Shown here in pieces: positions 33,571 to 42,270 of a stretch of 64,000 bases of DNA. A program made the position numbers and the translations under genes. The notes beneath the pieces were generated by a model. The model made no database searches and was not told the DNA's origin. It saw nothing but the letters and a program-made list of their open reading frames with translations. Origin of the DNA: an uncultured Oscillospiraceae bacterium (lineage in GTDB: Bacteria > Bacillota > Clostridia > Oscillospirales > Oscillospiraceae); the NCBI GenBank assembly GCA_947629915.1, contig CANRFN010000003.1:55108-119107 (forward strand), in the 5' to 3' direction. Each line of letters starts with the position of its first letter. Position 1 is the first letter of the stretch.

Positions 33571-34578
33571 ATGGAAGAACAAACCCCGAAAAAAGTGATG
33601 CTCTCCGGCATTCAGCCCAGCGGAGATCTGCATCTTGGAAACTATCTTGGCGCCATCAAGAACTGGGCGGAGCGGGCTGACCAGTTTGACTGCTTCTACT
33701 TCATGGCGGACATGCACACCATCACCGTGCGCCAGGAGCCGGCGGCCCTGCGCCGGCGCACCCTGGAGCAGCTGGCCCAGTATATCGCCTGCGGCCTGGA
33801 CCCGGAGAAGAACACCCTCTTCATCCAGTCCCATGTGCACCAGCACGCGGAACTGGGCTGGGTGCTGAACTGCTACACCATGTTTGGCGAGCTGTCCCGG
33901 ATGACCCAGTTCAAAGACAAAGCCGCCCGCAATTCGGAGAACATCAATGGCGGCCTCTTCACCTATCCCTGCCTCATGGCCGCAGACATCCTGCTCTATC
34001 AGCCGGACTACGTGCCGGTGGGAGAGGACCAGCGGCAGCATGTGGAGCTCTGCCGGAACATCGTGCAGCGCTTCAATAGCATTTACGGCGATGTCTTTAA
34101 AATGCCGGAGCCCTACATCCCCAAGGCGGGCGCCCGGGTGATGGGCCTATCCCAGCCGGAGAACAAGATGAGCAAGTCCATCCCCGAGGGCTGCATCTTC
34201 CTGATGGAGAAGCCGGAGGACATTCAGCGGAAGTTCAAGCGGGCCGTGACGGACAGCGACACCGAGCACTGCGTGCGCTATGACCCGGAGAACAAGCCCG
34301 GCGTGTCCAACCTGATGAACATCTATGCCGCCGTGACCGGCAAGTCCCTGGAGGCCATTGAGCAGGAGTTTGAGGGCGCCGGCTACGGCAAGTTCAAGCC
34401 CGCGGTGGGCGAGGCCGTGATCGAGACCCTGCGGCCCATCCGGGAGGAGGCCCAGCGGCTGCTGCAGGACAAGGCCTACCTGGAGAGCGTGTACCGCTCC
34501 GGCGCGGAGCGTGCCTCCTATGTGGCAGAGAAGACCCTGCGGAAAGTCTACAAAAAGATCGGTTTCCTGCCCCGGTGA
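33571..34578 (+). CDS. trpS: Tryptophan-tRNA ligase
   Basis: Class I aminoacyl-tRNA synthetase of 335 residues with SGIQPSGDLHLGNYLGA (HIGH-type motif LHLGN), CLMAADILLYQPDYVPVGEDQRQHVEL and the KMSKS loop in ENKMSKSIPEG. Length is normal. 13 nt after rsfS; no T-box is present, which fits co-transcription from upstream. Confidence 0.97.
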   Translation: MEEQTPKKVMLSGIQPSGDLHLGNYLGAIKNWAERADQFDCFYFMADMHTITVRQEPAALRRRTLEQLAQYIACGLDPEKNTLFIQSHVHQHAELGWVLNCYTMFGELSRMTQFKDKAARNSENINGGLFTYPCLMAADILLYQPDYVPVGEDQRQHVELCRNIVQRFNSIYGDVFKMPEPYIPKAGARVMGLSQPENKMSKSIPEGCIFLMEKPEDIQRKFKRAVTDSDTEHCVRYDPENKPGVSNLMNIYAAVTGKSLEAIEQEFEGAGYGKFKPAVGEAVIETLRPIREEAQRLLQDKAYLESVYRSGAERASYVAEKTLRKVYKKIGFLPR

Positions 34579-34617
34579 TCCACCGCCGGCTCAAGCAGGA
34601 CAAAGGAGCGATTTTCC

Positions 34618-35799
34618 TTGCTGAACAATCTGCCGGACGCCGGCGGAATCGCCGCTGCCGTCCTGAGTAAGGCTGGTGCATCCCTGGGCATGCAGCACGT
34701 CCTGTATGCTCTACTGCTGGCTGCAGTGGTCTCTTTTGCGGCCACACCGCTGGTGAAGTCCCTGTCTGTAAAGATCGGCGCCATCGACGTGCCAAAAGAC
34801 AACCGGCGGATGCACGACCACCCCATCCCCAGATGCGGAGGTCTTGCCATCTTCTTCGGTTTTATGGTGTCTGCCCTTCTGCTGGTGCCCATCGACACCC
34901 CGCGGCAGGGGATGCTGCTGGGCGCGGTGGTGATCGTCATCCTGGGCGTCTTTGACGACAAGTTCTCCCTGCCGGCCATGCTGAAGTTTGTGGTCCAGAT
35001 CATCGCTGCCCTCATCGCGGTACTGGCAGGGAACCGCATCGATGTGCTGTCTAACCCCAATATTTTCAGCGACAATCCTTACTGGTCCTTAGGTGTACTG
35101 GCTGTTCCCTTTACAGTGATCTGGATCGTTGCCATCACCAATGCCGTGAACCTGATCGATGGCCTGGACGGCCTGGCCTGCGGTGTGAGCACCATCAGCG
35201 CCTCCTCCATGCTGATCATCGCCCTTCTCGTGACCGAGACCGATGTGGCGGTGATCATGGCCGCCCTGGCAGGGGCCTGCATCGGTTTTCTGCCCTATAA
35301 CTTCAACCCGGCCAAGATCTTCATGGGGGACACCGGCGCCACCTTCCTGGGCTTCATCATGGCGGTGATGAGCGTGCAGGGCATGTTCAAGATGGCGGGC
35401 ATCATTTCCTTTGTGGTGCCCTTCCTGGTGCTGGGCCTGCCCATCTTCGATGTGAGCTTCGCGGTGATCCGCCGGGTCTCCCACGGCCAGAGTCCCATGA
35501 CCCCGGACAGAGGGCATGTCCACCACCGACTCATCGACATGGGCTTTTCCCAGAAGCAGGCGGTGGGCGTGCTCTACGTGGTGAGCGCCATACTGGGCCT
35601 CTCCGCAGTGGTGCTCACCGCCAGCAGCGCCCTTCGCGCCATGGTCTTTCTGGGCGCCATGGGCATCGCCGGCGCCATCGCGTGGCACGTCTTTGTGAGC
35701 CACGAAAATCATCTGAAACAGCTACAGCAGCAGAGAGAGCAGGAACAAGCCCAGGAGCAGAAAAAGGCCGCGGGCGGGGAGGATGCGCATCATGGATAA
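34618..35799 (+). CDS. tagO: Undecaprenyl-phosphate sugar-1-phosphate transferase (TagO/WecA family)
   Basis: Polytopic membrane enzyme of 393 residues that loads GlcNAc-1-phosphate on undecaprenyl phosphate, the first step of wall teichoic acid or related polymers. Seen are about ten transmembrane segments, MHDHPIPRCGGLAIFFGF, the DDKFSLPAMLK Asp pair, NAVNLIDGLDGLA and HVHHRLIDMGFS. The start is TTG, 9 nt after AGGAG. Its stop overlaps the following epimerase start by 8 nt (ATGGATAA). Confidence 0.93.
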   Translation: MLNNLPDAGGIAAAVLSKAGASLGMQHVLYALLLAAVVSFAATPLVKSLSVKIGAIDVPKDNRRMHDHPIPRCGGLAIFFGFMVSALLLVPIDTPRQGMLLGAVVIVILGVFDDKFSLPAMLKFVVQIIAALIAVLAGNRIDVLSNPNIFSDNPYWSLGVLAVPFTVIWIVAITNAVNLIDGLDGLACGVSTISASSMLIIALLVTETDVAVIMAALAGACIGFLPYNFNPAKIFMGDTGATFLGFIMAVMSVQGMFKMAGIISFVVPFLVLGLPIFDVSFAVIRRVSHGQSPMTPDRGHVHHRLIDMGFSQKQAVGVLYVVSAILGLSAVVLTASSALRAMVFLGAMGIAGAIAWHVFVSHENHLKQLQQQREQEQAQEQKKAAGGEDAHHG

Positions 35800-36940
35800 G
35801 CTGAAAGTGATGACCATCTTCGGCACCCGTCCAGAGGCGGTAAAGATGGCCCCGCTGGTCCAGGAGCTGGGCCGCCGTGAGGAGATCCAGCCGTACTGCT
35901 GCGTCACGGCACAGCACCGCCAGATGCTGGACGGGGTGCTGGAGATCTTCCACCTCCACCCGGACTTCGACCTGGACATCATGGAGCAGCGGCAGACCCT
36001 GTCCACCATCACCTCCAAGTGCCTTATGGGTTTGGAAGACGTGCTGAAGCAGGTGCATCCGGATCTGGTACTGGTCCACGGAGACACCTCCACCACCTTT
36101 GCCAGCGCCCTGGCGGCCTACTATCAGCAGATCGCCGTGGGCCATGTGGAGGCGGGCCTTCGCACCTGGGACAAGTACTCCCCCTTCCCGGAGGAGATGA
36201 ACCGCACCCTGGTGGGCCGGATTGCAGATCTGCACTTCGCCCCCACCCCCGCCAACCGCAAGAACCTGGAGCGGGAGGGCATCCGAAAGGGGATCTACGT
36301 CACCGGCAACACGGTGATTGACGCCCTGCGCACCACCGTGCGGCCGGACTTCCAGTTTGCCGAGCCGGAGCTCAACGATCTGGACTACGAAAACCGCAAG
36401 GTCATCGTGGTGACCTGCCACCGCCGGGAGAACTACGGCCGGCCCATGGAGGACATCATGGACGCCCTGGCGGACATCGTGAAGGCGTTCCCGGAGGCGG
36501 AGCTCGTCTATCCCGTCCACCTGTCTCCCGTGGTCCAGGAGTGCGCCCACCGCCACTTCGACGGCATGGAGCGGGTGCACCTGGTGCAGCCGCTGGCGGT
36601 GGACGAGATGCACAACCTGATGGCCCGCTGTTACATGGTAATGACGGACTCCGGCGGCCTCCAGGAGGAGGCCCCCGCCCTGGGCAAGCCGGTGCTTGTC
36701 CTCCGGCGGGAGACAGAGCGACCCGAGGCGGTGGAGGCGGGGACGGTGGCCCTCGCCGGCGTGGAGCACGACATCATCGTCCACGAGGCCGCCCGGCTGT
36801 TGGAAGACCCCGCGGCATACCACGCCATGGCCCATGCGGTAAACCCATATGGGGACGGCATGGCCTGCCGCCGCATCGCAGACGCCATCCTGTATCACTT
36901 CAAACGGAGTGACCGGAGGCCTGTGCCCTTCGCCGAGTAA
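35792..36940 (+). CDS. mnaA: UDP-N-acetylglucosamine 2-epimerase
   Basis: Interconverts UDP-GlcNAc and UDP-ManNAc for wall polymers. The 382-residue GT-B-fold protein has MTIFGTRPEAVKMAPLV, VHGDTSTTFASALAA, GHVEAGLRT, PFPEEMNR, TVIDAL, CHRRENYG and TDSGGLQEEAPALGKPVL. I chose the ATG 9 nt after GGGGAGG; the upstream in-frame ATG lies inside that ribosome-binding site. Pairs functionally with the TagO-type enzyme and the LCP protein of the same run. Confidence 0.96.
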   Translation: MDKLKVMTIFGTRPEAVKMAPLVQELGRREEIQPYCCVTAQHRQMLDGVLEIFHLHPDFDLDIMEQRQTLSTITSKCLMGLEDVLKQVHPDLVLVHGDTSTTFASALAAYYQQIAVGHVEAGLRTWDKYSPFPEEMNRTLVGRIADLHFAPTPANRKNLEREGIRKGIYVTGNTVIDALRTTVRPDFQFAEPELNDLDYENRKVIVVTCHRRENYGRPMEDIMDALADIVKAFPEAELVYPVHLSPVVQECAHRHFDGMERVHLVQPLAVDEMHNLMARCYMVMTDSGGLQEEAPALGKPVLVLRRETERPEAVEAGTVALAGVEHDIIVHEAARLLEDPAAYHAMAHAVNPYGDGMACRRIADAILYHFKRSDRRPVPFAE

Positions 36941-37065
36941 ACTCCGGCGGGGAGAGGCGCTTGAGAGACGGTCTCAAGCCATTTGAACAATCATCCAACT
37001 GAGATACTGCGGACCGCACCCGCTCACCCGGCGGTGCGGCTTCCGGTCCGATGGGGGGAGATCGC

Positions 37066-37833
37066 TTGGAAGAGAAAAGACGTACCGCTCTGGCTGTGGC
37101 CATCATCGTAGTGGTGCTGCTGGCTGTTCTCTCCAGTTTTCTCCCCACCTTTTTTTCAGGCAATCACCATATTGAACTGGCTGACCCCAGCGCCGCAGAC
37201 AGCAGCAATCCCACGGTGACCGGCCCCGGGGACGACAGCGCCATCACCGTGCGGATCGAGCCCGACACGGTGCAGACCGTGATCGCCTCCCTGAATCGCT
37301 ACACCAGCTACAGCCGCACCGTCTCCGCCGAGTACTACGATGACAACGGCGGCTTTCTGGGCACCCTCACCGCCCAGGTCTGGTCCGATGACGGCTGGAC
37401 CCGCACCACGGTGTCCAACGCAGACGGCTCCATCGAGCACTCCATCGTGGGGGACGACACCCTGTGGCTATGGTATGAGGGGGAGACCTCCTACTACTCC
37501 GGCCCGGCGGACGCCGTGGCAGAGGACCGGATGCAGCGGCTGCCCACCTACGAGGACGTGTTGGCCCTGGACAAAGACGCCATCACCGATGCCGGCTACA
37601 CCGAGTGGGAGGGACAGGACTGCATCTATGTGGAGGCGGAGTTCCCCCTCATGGGCTACACCGAGCGGTACTGGATCAGTGAGGCCAGCGGCCTTCTGAT
37701 GTCCGCTGAGACCGTCTCAGACGGCGTGCGGGTGTACGCCATGCGCTCCTACGATGTGGTGAGCCCCCTGGTACAGGCCCCCGGCGCGTTCACGCTGCCG
37801 GACGGCACCGTCCTCTACGACCCCTCTTTGTGA
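37066..37833 (+). CDS. Membrane-anchored extracytoplasmic protein, possible LolA/RseB-like fold
   Basis: A 255-residue protein: basic start EEKRRTA, one hydrophobic segment (about residues 6-28) acting as signal anchor, then an extracytoplasmic domain with alternating beta strands (SRTVSAEYYDDNGGFLGTLTAQVW, TTVSNADGSIEHSIVGDDTLWLWYEG, YTERYWISEASGLLMSAETV), like outer-membrane-lipoprotein-sorting or MucB/RseB folds. That fold call is tentative. TTG start chosen, 5 nt after GGGGGGAG; the ATG at 37051 overlaps that site. The stop overlaps the convergent gene end by 19 nt. Confidence 0.65.
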   Translation: MEEKRRTALAVAIIVVVLLAVLSSFLPTFFSGNHHIELADPSAADSSNPTVTGPGDDSAITVRIEPDTVQTVIASLNRYTSYSRTVSAEYYDDNGGFLGTLTAQVWSDDGWTRTTVSNADGSIEHSIVGDDTLWLWYEGETSYYSGPADAVAEDRMQRLPTYEDVLALDKDAITDAGYTEWEGQDCIYVEAEFPLMGYTERYWISEASGLLMSAETVSDGVRVYAMRSYDVVSPLVQAPGAFTLPDGTVLYDPSL

Positions 37834-38174
37834 TCGTCTCCCAGGCCCAGCAACAGCAGCAGGCCAAGGGTGATCACCAGTTCCAGATTGTCTCCCTCCA
37901 GGTACAGGAAGAGGATGATCAGCACCAGCAGGATATCCCCGGTGTCCAGCTTCTCCAGGTGAAAGTGCTGCTTGAGAGTGGAGAGCAGCTGGGCGAGACC
38001 GGAGGAGACCTCCTGCATCAGATCCCCTCTGGGGCGCAGATTGGCTGCCGGCTGGGGCTGCGGCTGTCCCTGGGGCTTTTCCTGGGAAGACGGCTTTTGC
38101 TCCGGCCTCTCCGGCTGCCAGCCGTCCGGCTCCAGCGGGATGAGATCCTCTCCGTTGAGATAGCGGTTATACAT
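37815..38174 (-). CDS. Small membrane-associated protein of unknown family
   Basis: A 119-residue protein with an N-terminal YNRYLNGEDL motif, a Pro/Gln/Lys-rich linker and two hydrophobic stretches at the C-terminal end (ILLVLIILFLYLEG and LVITLGLLLLLGLG). Its ATG overlaps the stop of the upstream gene by 8 nt. Third gene of a compact operon of three small genes. I do not recognise a family; many Oscillospiraceae appear to carry similar proteins, but I could not verify this here. Confidence 0.6.
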   Translation of the reverse strand: MYNRYLNGEDLIPLEPDGWQPERPEQKPSSQEKPQGQPQPQPAANLRPRGDLMQEVSSGLAQLLSTLKQHFHLEKLDTGDILLVLIILFLYLEGDNLELVITLGLLLLLGLGDDHKEGS

Positions 38175-38580
38175 GGTTCTCCCCCTTGGGGCGGAAGAGC
38201 TCCAGAGCGCTGCGGATCAGCCGGGAGAGGCGGGCTATCTGTACCGCCTTGTCCAGTTTGGCGTAGCGCTCCTCCCGGACAAAGGGCTTCAGGGCCATCA
38301 GCAGGGCCACCCGCTGGTCTTCCTGGCCGCTCTGGTACTCTCCCAGAAGCTTTGCCGCGGCGGAGAGCATCCCGGGATCCAATGCGGAGAGGCCGGGAAG
38401 GCCTCCCTGGGACGGCGCGGGCCCGTTCTGCTGGGGTGCCGGCGGCTCAGTGCCCTCAGGCGGCGGGGCAGAAGACGGCCCGCCGTCTCCCAGGTGCAGG
38501 GACTGGGCCAGCTGCATGATCTGCGACATCGCCTCCGGATTGCGGAGGATTCCATCCAGTTTTTGCTCCAGATCGCCCAT
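38167..38580 (-). CDS. Hypothetical small soluble protein
   Basis: A 137-residue protein with two helical parts joined by a Pro/Gln-rich linker: GDLEQKLDGILRNPEAMSQIMQLAQSL (1-30) and a basic C-terminal helix region (ALLMALKPFVREERYAKLDKAVQIARLSRLI). The N-terminal half resembles that of the next upstream gene product in style (short helices around PEAMSQIM). AGGAGGG lies 7 nt before the ATG. Function unknown. Confidence 0.6.
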   Translation of the reverse strand: MGDLEQKLDGILRNPEAMSQIMQLAQSLHLGDGGPSSAPPPEGTEPPAPQQNGPAPSQGGLPGLSALDPGMLSAAAKLLGEYQSGQEDQRVALLMALKPFVREERYAKLDKAVQIARLSRLIRSALELFRPKGENHV

Positions 38581-38607
38581 GGCTGACCCTCCTGCCAAGA
38601 TGCCCTG

Positions 38608-38871
38608 TTACTCCAGGGCCTTTTTCATGCGGCTGAGCAGCTTTTCGCCCGCCGGACTATTCATCACCTGGCGGATGGAGTCCGCCAGGGAGGACGGGTC
38701 CCCATTGGCGGCCTGCTGCGCCGCCTGCTCCAGATTGCCCCCTGTGGAGCGGCGGAGCAGTTCCATGACGGTCTGCGTCTCCGGCGCATCCCGCAGTTCT
38801 TCCAGGGCAGAGCGGTTCTGCAGCAGCTTTCCCGCCGCCTCGGAGTGCATGAGATCTTGTACACTTGACAT
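38608..38871 (-). CDS. Hypothetical 87-aa helical protein, first gene of a small-protein operon
   Basis: An all-helical, soluble 87-residue protein (starts MSSVQDLMHSEAA, ends with a basic helix). GGAGG lies 8 nt before the ATG, whereas the longer ORF upstream has no ribosome-binding site and is rejected. The gene is divergent from the phosphoesterase at 38934. No family recognised; it and its two downstream neighbours look like a unit. Confidence 0.6.
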   Translation of the reverse strand: MSSVQDLMHSEAAGKLLQNRSALEELRDAPETQTVMELLRRSTGGNLEQAAQQAANGDPSSLADSIRQVMNSPAGEKLLSRMKKALE

Positions 38872-38933
38872 CCCGTGGACCTCCCTCATAGGGTATGGTC
38901 CAGTATATGAAGCAGGAAGGAAATGGTGAACCG

Positions 38934-39392
38934 GTGAAGATCTGTGTTTTTTCCGATTCGCACGGCAGACTGGGCCAGATGGTGGAGGCCATGGAGAACG
39001 AGCAGCCGGACCTGGTGTTCTTTCTCGGGGACAATTACACGGACGGCAAGGCGCTGGCCGCCGCCTATCCCGAGGTCCCCATGCACCTGGTGCGGGGCAA
39101 CTGCGACTTCTGTCCCGGTCCGGATGAGCTCTTCGTAGAGGCGGGCGGGGCCCATTTTCTGCTGGTCCACGGCCACAGGCAGTATGCCAAGAGCACAACC
39201 CACTGGCTGGCCGAGGCCGGAAAGCGGAAAGGGGCAGACATGGTGTGCTTCGGCCACACCCATCAGGGCCTGAACGACTGGGCGGAGAACATGTGGCTGT
39301 TCAACCCCGGCACCGCAGGCGGCATCTACAACCGCATGGGCTACGGGGTAATCCAGGTGGAAAACGGGAGGATTCGGGCCGATCTGCACTAG
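38934..39392 (+). CDS. YfcE/MJ0936-type metallophosphoesterase
   Basis: A 152-residue phosphodiesterase: KICVFSDSHGR (metal ligands D and H), FFLGDNYTD, VRGNCDF, HGH and CFGHTHQG are the classic calcineurin-fold motifs. Relatives cleave cyclic nucleotides or phosphodiester models; the natural substrate is often unknown. I chose the GTG where the family normally starts; ATG at 38907 would add nine residues. Confidence 0.88.
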   Translation: MKICVFSDSHGRLGQMVEAMENEQPDLVFFLGDNYTDGKALAAAYPEVPMHLVRGNCDFCPGPDELFVEAGGAHFLLVHGHRQYAKSTTHWLAEAGKRKGADMVCFGHTHQGLNDWAENMWLFNPGTAGGIYNRMGYGVIQVENGRIRADLH

Positions 39393-39765
39393 GGCAGAGG
39401 CGCTTCTGATTTCTCCATCATGGGGCAAGCGAGATCCTGCGCCAGGGGTCCTCACGTGGTGAGTACATAGCACGGCAGACAGACCGCAGGGCTCGTGATA
39501 TAAGAATACTGGAACGTCAGCAATGGCATACTGGGATTGGAAGCGTTCCACGGTAAGCATCCGGACGGCGGGGACTGTCTGTCTCTCCATCCCCCGTCTG
39601 ACCTTCCAAACCCATCACCGCAGGGAGGGGGCGAGACGGCATATTCTTGCGCGACCTTGCAGAGCTGGTAGTGTCCCTGCAGCTTCCAAAGGTCAGACGA
39701 ACCGTATGGAACCCCATCCATTTGGGCTTTCTGGACAGCATCCCTTTGCGCACCGGAGGCGGCAG
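39393..39765. other. Gene-free stretch
   Basis: About 370 bp without a convincing ORF, ribosome-binding site, RNA gene or repeat. The ORFs that cross it lack Shine-Dalgarno sites and recognisable motifs. Confidence 0.5.
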
Positions 39766-39799
39766 AAAAAAAGAGCCGCAGGGAATTGCTCCCTGCAGC
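39766..39799 (-). terminator. Intrinsic terminator after the DUF378 gene
   Basis: Stem CTGCAGGGA/TCCCTGCGG with a 4-nt loop, then CTCTTTTTTT on the minus strand. Confidence 0.85.
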
Positions 39800-39808
39800 C
39801 CTGGTTCC

Positions 39809-40033
39809 TTATGCGCTCTGGGTGGGGCGGGACTGATAGACATCCTCCGGCTTAAAGAGCAGGGTGATGCACCACAGTGCTGCGAGACCCACCAGCCCGT
39901 AGATCACGCGGGCCAGCCAGGTCCCGGAACCGCCGCAGAGAAACGCCACGAGGTCGAAATTGAACAGGCCGATGGAGCCCCAGTTCAGTCCGCCGATCAC
40001 GGCCAGCGTCAGTGCCAGTTTGTCCAGAAACAT
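39809..40033 (-). CDS. DUF378 family small membrane protein (YuzA-like)
   Basis: A 74-residue protein with two transmembrane segments (LALTLAVIGGLNWGSIGLFNF and LARVIYGLVGLAALWCITLLF); the LNWGxxGLFNFDLVA motif is diagnostic of DUF378. Function unknown. Start chosen at the ATG 8 nt after AGGAGG; the longer frame has no ribosome-binding site. A GGTACAG palindrome lies in its leader. Confidence 0.85.
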   Translation of the reverse strand: MFLDKLALTLAVIGGLNWGSIGLFNFDLVAFLCGGSGTWLARVIYGLVGLAALWCITLLFKPEDVYQSRPTQSA

Positions 40034-40068
40034 GGTCAATACCTCCTTTTGCCGGTGCATAGATTCGG

Positions 40069-40089
40069 GGTACAGCCATAGTCTGTACC
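40069..40089. repeat. Perfect 7-7-7 inverted repeat, possible operator
   Basis: GGTACAG and CTGTACC separated by CCATAGT, 36 bp upstream of the DUF378 start. The symmetry suits a dimeric DNA-binding protein; the regulator is unknown. Confidence 0.4.
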
Positions 40090-40189
40090 ACGCGGCTTGC
40101 CGGTATGCCAGACAGTTCTTGCCACCGGACAGAAAGGGTACTTTTTCCAATTGAAAACCATCTCAAAAAAAGCATGAGGAGAGTTGTGT

Positions 40190-40762
40190 GTGCATGTGAA
40201 TATAGAACCCCCCATTGTAGCAGACGAGAAGACCATCGCAGAGCTCTCAGCACTGGCTGAGGATACCAGCAAACCGCGCATCTCTTTGCGTGCGTCCATC
40301 ATCCTGGCCAGCCTGAAAGGGGCCAGCAGCGAGGCCGTGGCGGAGCAGTTGAACACCGATGTGGAGAGCGTGATCCTGTGGCGCCATCGCTACCGGCAAT
40401 ACGGCGTCTACGGTCTGCGGGAAATGGCGAAATCGAAAGAAGGCAAGGCGATGGGGGAGGATCCCCTGAAACAGCCTGTTTTGGAGCTTTTGGCCCAAGA
40501 CCCGCCTCCCGGAAAGCTGTACTGGTCCACCAAGACCCTGGCAGAGGCGCTTCAGGTCTCTCCCCGGGAAGTCCAGCGCTGCCTCCAGAAGGAGCACATC
40601 AAGATGCTGGAACAGCGGATCCTGTTGCGCCAGCGAAAATGGGAGCGGCGCTTCGGCAAAGGGGCTGCATCCGCTGGGCCCAAACCCCAGGAGACGCCGG
40701 CACCGGAGCGTGCTCCATCTGCCGAACCGGAGCAGCCTCAGCCGCCGCATACCGAGGGGTAA
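40190..40762 (+). CDS. Helix-turn-helix protein derived from the DNA-binding part of an IS630-type transposase
   Basis: A 190-residue protein. Residues about 20-80 (LRASIILASLKGASSEAVAEQLNTDVESVILWRHRYRQYGVYGL) and about 95-135 (PPPGKLYWSTKTLAEALQVSPREVQRCLQ) match the two N-terminal helix-turn-helix units of IS630/Tc1-like transposases. The DDE catalytic domain is absent: the protein instead ends in a basic helix and a Pro/Ala/Glu tail before its stop. Own ribosome-binding site (GAGGAGAG, 6 nt before GTG), a terminator and GC content like its neighbours argue for a domesticated regulator rather than debris. GTG start chosen. Confidence 0.7.
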   Translation: MHVNIEPPIVADEKTIAELSALAEDTSKPRISLRASIILASLKGASSEAVAEQLNTDVESVILWRHRYRQYGVYGLREMAKSKEGKAMGEDPLKQPVLELLAQDPPPGKLYWSTKTLAEALQVSPREVQRCLQKEHIKMLEQRILLRQRKWERRFGKGAASAGPKPQETPAPERAPSAEPEQPQPPHTEG

Positions 40763-40768
40763 CCCCAA

Positions 40769-40813
40769 GAAAAAACGCGAAGCCAGAAAGGCGTTTCCGG
40801 CTTCGCGTGTTTT
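40769..40813. terminator. Bidirectional terminator
   Basis: Stem ACGCGAAGCC/GGCTTCGCGT flanked by AAAAA and TTTT, between the convergent helix-turn-helix and DUF3048 genes. Confidence 0.88.
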
Positions 40814-40824
40814 CATACTCGTTG

Positions 40825-41952
40825 TCACTCAGAGATCACATTCTGGTAGAGGGGGACGATGCAGACAAAGCTCTTGCCCCGGCCCAGGGTGAGGGGGTTG
40901 CCGTTGGCGTCCTTGTAGCGCAGCTGGTTGTCTGCGCCGTTCTTCTCCCAGGTGATGGGGATCATCTTGCCGCCGCAGGCGAAATAGCCCTTGCCCGAGG
41001 TGAGATCCACCTTGATCCGTCCATAGTCGTCATAGATGTTGCAGGCGGTCTGGAGGACAAACACGTTTTTCACAGACACCTGGGTGTTGTCGTTGGCGTC
41101 GATGAAGGGGCCGCCGTACTCCTCCACCAGGTAGTTTCCGCTCTCCTCATCATAGGTGAAGGTGGTGGTCTTCACGCCGAAGCTGGCGGTCACCTTCTTG
41201 GCGGACTGGCCCTCTTTCGGAGTGGCGTCATCGGCGAAGTTCATCTCATAGACGTAGCCGCTCTTGTGCTCCGTCAGGCCCTGCTCTTCCAGGACGGCGG
41301 CGATTTTGGTACCGGTGGTGAGTAGGGAGTGCTCCACGGCGAAGTACTGGCCCGGCACGCGGTTCCGATCCCGGTAGAAGAGGTCGCCCCAGCTGCCCCG
41401 GACGCCATCGATGGTGAAGGCGTTCTGAGAGGCCTTGTAGTTGTAGAAGTCCTCGCTGCCGCCGGCGTGTACGTATACGGCGTCATGGCCCCGGGCCAGC
41501 TCCCAGTAGTAGGGGCGGGCGGAGCGGACGGAGCCGATGGGGGCATCCACATCGCCGGGGGTGAGGAAGATGCCCATCATCCGGGTGATCCCGCCCTCTG
41601 CAAGGACCTCATAGATGATGTCCGCATTGCTGTTGCCCTGCATGGGGATGGCCGCCTTGATGTTGTTCAGCATGATGGCCACCGGCTTTTTGTTGCTCAG
41701 ATCCTCGTATACGGGAACCCCGGTGAGAGGGTGGGTGAACTCCGGCTCTGCGGTTGGCTCCGGCGTGGGTTCCGGCGTAGCCGTGGGCTTCGGGGTGGCA
41801 GACGGTTTAGGGCTCGCAGTGGGAGCTGCACTGGTGTCGATCAGCGGCGTTGGAGAGGCCGGCGGATCGGTGGGTGTCGTATCGGAGTTGCCGCAGCTGG
41901 CGGTGAGCAACAGCAGCGTCAGGGCGGTGATCAGGCAGAGTAGTCTTTTCAT
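40825..41952 (-). CDS. DUF3048 lipoprotein (YerB-like)
   Basis: A 375-residue lipoprotein: signal sequence with Cys in LTASCGNS, a Thr/Pro/Ala/Glu-rich linker, then DUF3048 with NKKPVAIMLNNIKAA, IPMQGNSNADIIYEVLAEGGITRMMGIF, VDAPIGSVRSARPYYWELA and the C-terminal half with GPFIDAN and ACGGKMIPITWEK. Anchored on the outer face of the membrane; function not established. ATG of the signal peptide chosen; the ribosome-binding site is weak. Confidence 0.9.
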   Translation of the reverse strand: MKRLLCLITALTLLLLTASCGNSDTTPTDPPASPTPLIDTSAAPTASPKPSATPKPTATPEPTPEPTAEPEFTHPLTGVPVYEDLSNKKPVAIMLNNIKAAIPMQGNSNADIIYEVLAEGGITRMMGIFLTPGDVDAPIGSVRSARPYYWELARGHDAVYVHAGGSEDFYNYKASQNAFTIDGVRGSWGDLFYRDRNRVPGQYFAVEHSLLTTGTKIAAVLEEQGLTEHKSGYVYEMNFADDATPKEGQSAKKVTASFGVKTTTFTYDEESGNYLVEEYGGPFIDANDNTQVSVKNVFVLQTACNIYDDYGRIKVDLTSGKGYFACGGKMIPITWEKNGADNQLRYKDANGNPLTLGRGKSFVCIVPLYQNVISE

Positions 41953-42104
41953 GTCGCAGCGCAAAAACCTCAAGGGCGGGGTGGATGGGGAGATGCGCCG
42001 TTCGCCTCCTTTTCAGTTATACAAAACGGGCTCCTTGCGTTCCTTTTCCAAGCCAGGGATCCCCTTGCAGAAAGACGTCGAAATCTCCCGAATTGATCCC
42101 CTGT

Positions 42105-42133
42105 AGTATAGCAAATCCTGTCATGTTTGTAAA
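42105..42133 (-). promoter_or_regulatory. Promoter of the DUF3048 gene
   Basis: TTTACA and TATACT with a 17-bp spacer on the minus strand, about 150 bp upstream of the start. Confidence 0.75.
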
Positions 42134-42270
42134 GGGAAATCGCAAAAACATAACTGTTGGATTTTGGGCGGCTGGGCGGCCGGTTCGCCTTGGAAAGCGG
42201 GGATCCTCAGGGCGGAGGGCGCCTCGCCCAAGAAAGCCGAAAAAAACTTCCTCAATTTTGAAATTTCCTC

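Noticed and set aside
38872..39198. Upstream extension of the 87-residue gene
   Set aside because: It would overlap the divergent phosphoesterase gene and has no start signal; the ATG at 38871 follows GGAGG.
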